Below the pieces are notes generated by a model. The model was not told where the DNA came from, searched no databases, and worked only from the letters and a program-made list of their open reading frames with translations. A program made the position numbers and the translations under genes. Below are positions 62,377 through 64,000 of a stretch of DNA of 64,000 nt, piece after piece (within the stretch, counting starts at the first letter, position 1; every line of letters begins with the position of its first letter). Source of the stretch: Rhizobium sp. AAP43 (lineage in GTDB: Bacteria > Pseudomonadota > Alphaproteobacteria > Rhizobiales > Rhizobiaceae); assembly GCF_001296045.1 (NCBI RefSeq), contig NZ_LJHS01000002.1, forward strand, positions 62,001 through 126,000, given 5' to 3'.

Positions 62377-63573
62377 ATGAACGCGACTAATCCTCTCGCC
62401 GTCCTTCAGGCCCTTATCCGCTGCCCTTCAGTCACGCCTGCAGAGGGTGGCGCACTTGATGTGCTTCAGTCTCTTCTTTCGCCGCTGGGTTTCGCCGTCG
62501 AGCGGATGATCGCGCAGGATGAAAACACGCCCGACATCGAGAACCTCTATGCGCGCGCCGGGAACGGCGGACGACATTTAATGTTCGCGGGTCATAGCGA
62601 CGTGGTACCCGTCGGGGACGAAAAGGCCTGGAGCCTCGGGCCATTTTCCGGCGAGGTGAAGGACGGCATGATGTATGGCCGCGGTGCCGTCGATATGAAG
62701 GGCGGGATTGCGTGCTTTATCGCCGCCTATGCCCGGCTGGTCGAAGCCGGCCGTGTGCCTGTTGGCTCGGTCTCGCTGCTGATTACTGGCGATGAGGAAG
62801 GTCCTGCCGTCAACGGAACGACCAAACTTCTGCAGTGGGCTGCCGAGCGCGGCGAGCGCTGGGATGCCTGCCTCGTCGGTGAGCCGACCAATCCCGATGC
62901 GATCGGCGACATGATCAAGATCGGCCGCCGGGGATCTGTTTCCGGAACGGTCACGGTGCGCGGGGTGCAGGGCCATGCGGCCTATCCGCATTTGGCGGAC
63001 AACCCGGTGCGGGGTGCGCTGTCCATGGCAAAGAGCCTGATGGTTCCGGCCTTTGATGCAGGCTCCGACAACTTCCAGCCATCCAATCTGGAAGTGACGA
63101 CGATAGACGTCGGCAATCCGGCGACCAATGTCATTCCCTCGAGCGCCAGCTTCAAGTTCAACATCCGCTTCAACGACCTTTGGGATGCAGACACGGTGAA
63201 GGCCGAAATCCTGCGCCGCCTTGATGCCGCAGCAGCTGATGCAGATCTTCGTCCCGGACGCGACCCCATCGGCTATGACATCGTCTGGTCGGAACGGCCG
63301 AGCCATGTGTTCCTCACTCGCGACAACGCCCTCATTGCATCGCTCACTCGCGCTGTCGAAACAGTCACCGGTCGTGTGCCGAAGCTGTCGACGACCGGCG
63401 GCACGTCGGATGCACGCTTCATCAAGGATTACTGCCCGGTGGTGGAGTTTGGCCTTGTTGGCCAGACGATGCATATGGTCGACGAACGGGTGGCCGTCGA
63501 CGACCTCGAAACCCTGACCGTGATCTATCAGACCTTCATCGAGCAATGGTTCGCCAATGCCGACGCTGCGTGA
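62377..63573 (+). CDS. dapE: Succinyl-diaminopimelate desuccinylase
   Basis: 398 residues from ATG 62377; an earlier in-frame ATG at 62281 adds 32 residues with no counterpart in the family. Metal ligands: AGHSDVVPVG, GRGAVDMKGG, GDEEGPAVNGT, GEPT, and the final MHMVDERV. A di-zinc amidohydrolase of the M20 family in diaminopimelate synthesis. The next gene starts inside its end. Confidence 0.96.
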   Translation: MNATNPLAVLQALIRCPSVTPAEGGALDVLQSLLSPLGFAVERMIAQDENTPDIENLYARAGNGGRHLMFAGHSDVVPVGDEKAWSLGPFSGEVKDGMMYGRGAVDMKGGIACFIAAYARLVEAGRVPVGSVSLLITGDEEGPAVNGTTKLLQWAAERGERWDACLVGEPTNPDAIGDMIKIGRRGSVSGTVTVRGVQGHAAYPHLADNPVRGALSMAKSLMVPAFDAGSDNFQPSNLEVTTIDVGNPATNVIPSSASFKFNIRFNDLWDADTVKAEILRRLDAAAADADLRPGRDPIGYDIVWSERPSHVFLTRDNALIASLTRAVETVTGRVPKLSTTGGTSDARFIKDYCPVVEFGLVGQTMHMVDERVAVDDLETLTVIYQTFIEQWFANADAA

Positions 63574-64000
63574 GGTCGAAATCTATCTCAGGGGCCTCTG
63601 GCTTCTGTTCCGGCAGGATGGCTCAGGCCTTGCCCATTTGGATTTCTCTGACCGCGGCGCCCTGCGTTCCTTCTGGGCGATACTCTGGGCAGCCCCCGCG
63701 ATCCTGATCTCTTTCGCCTGGTGGCGCATTCTCTATCTGCAGGACCTGCCACCCGGCCAATCCGTCGGCGGACTGTTCTTTTTTCGTCTGACGCTGATCG
63801 AAGCGACAAACTGGATCGTACCGCTTGTCATGGTCGGTATAGTCTGCTGGGTCATCGGCATTGGTGAGAAGTTCGCGTCGATCGTGGTCGTCACCAACTG
63901 GCTGGCGCTGCCGGTTTCTTACGGATACGGCGTGCTGGTTCTGCTAATGATGCTGGTTCCGACCCTTGGCGGCATCGTCACCTTGCTCTGGTTCGTCCTG
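63557..64000 (+). CDS. Membrane protein, partial at right edge
   Basis: A frame open to the window end (148 codons) starts at ATG 63557, 17 nt before the dapE stop, so it is translationally coupled. It begins MPTLREVEIYLRGLWLLFRQ and has at least three hydrophobic helices (FWAILWAAPAILISFAWW, WIVPLVMVGIVCWVIGIG, LALPVSYGYGVLVLLMMLVP). A conserved rhizobial membrane protein follows dapE in this way; function unknown. Confidence 0.75.
   Translation, partial: MPTLREVEIYLRGLWLLFRQDGSGLAHLDFSDRGALRSFWAILWAAPAILISFAWWRILYLQDLPPGQSVGGLFFFRLTLIEATNWIVPLVMVGIVCWVIGIGEKFASIVVVTNWLALPVSYGYGVLVLLMMLVPTLGGIVTLLWFVL

Overview
The window comes from a chromosome of the family Rhizobiaceae (Rhizobium/Agrobacterium/Sinorhizobium relatives). 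The evidence is an alphaproteobacterial rpmH-rnpA-yidC-engB cluster, a fructose uptake operon of the frcBCAK type with its ROK regulator, argB, dapD and dapE in rhizobial form, and a GGAAC-N16-CGTT promoter of the kind read by the alphaproteobacterial general stress sigma factor EcfG/RpoE2.

The left third (1 to about 20,107) is accessory DNA: two different integrative elements lie back to back at one tRNA-Thr(CGT) site. Element A (from beyond the left edge to about 9,831) is read entirely on the minus strand: P4-type integrase, small HTH protein, D5-like helicase/primase, a cluster of twelve GGTCACAA-type octamers, an AlpA-like HTH protein, a string of small coupled phage-like genes and a large alpha/beta-hydrolase-plus-helical-repeat protein that runs off the edge. 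A 50-nt 3' fragment of tRNA-Thr (9,782-9,831) marks its right end. Element B (9,815-20,107) is bounded by an 18-bp direct repeat of the tRNA 3' end and carries a second, unrelated tyrosine integrase, an RNase HI, two HTH/unknown genes, a degenerate HNH-like protein, two membrane proteins, a serine recombinase, small secreted and cysteine-rich proteins, and a roughly 300-residue KilA-N/BstA-like protein next to its right end. Its oddest feature is an array of about 27 imperfect, G-rich dyad units (14,091-14,999) with a modal period of 28 bp in a gene-free divergent region.

The backbone (20,108-64,000) is ordinary chromosome. 20-28.3 kb: PRC-barrel stress protein, fadD, pgi, fructokinase, pyrE, DUF3096 protein, a low-complexity secreted protein. 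28-33.6 kb: pyrC, then an operon of response regulator, periplasmic molybdopterin-type ligand domain, hybrid histidine kinase and HD-GYP regulator, which looks like a c-di-GMP-lowering signalling chain. 33.8-39.3 kb: frcK-frcA-frcC-frcB (minus) facing the ROK regulator and a RbsD/FucU mutarotase (plus), that is, fructose uptake and phosphorylation that feeds fructokinase and pgi. 39.3-48.3 kb: Crp/Fnr regulator, proline-racemase-family dehydratase, M10 RTX metalloprotease, tRNA-Arg(ACG), histidine kinase, chemoreceptor. 48.5-59.5 kb: rpmH-rnpA-yidC, DMT transporter, engB, fasciclin protein with an ECF sigma/anti-sigma pair, argB, MFS and DMT transporters, pyrimidine nucleotidase. 59.6-64 kb: EF-hand protein, LOG-family protein, dapD, dapE and a membrane protein cut by the right edge.

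Two genes run off the window edges and one (rpmH) is only 45 codons; all three were found by translating the sequence directly.
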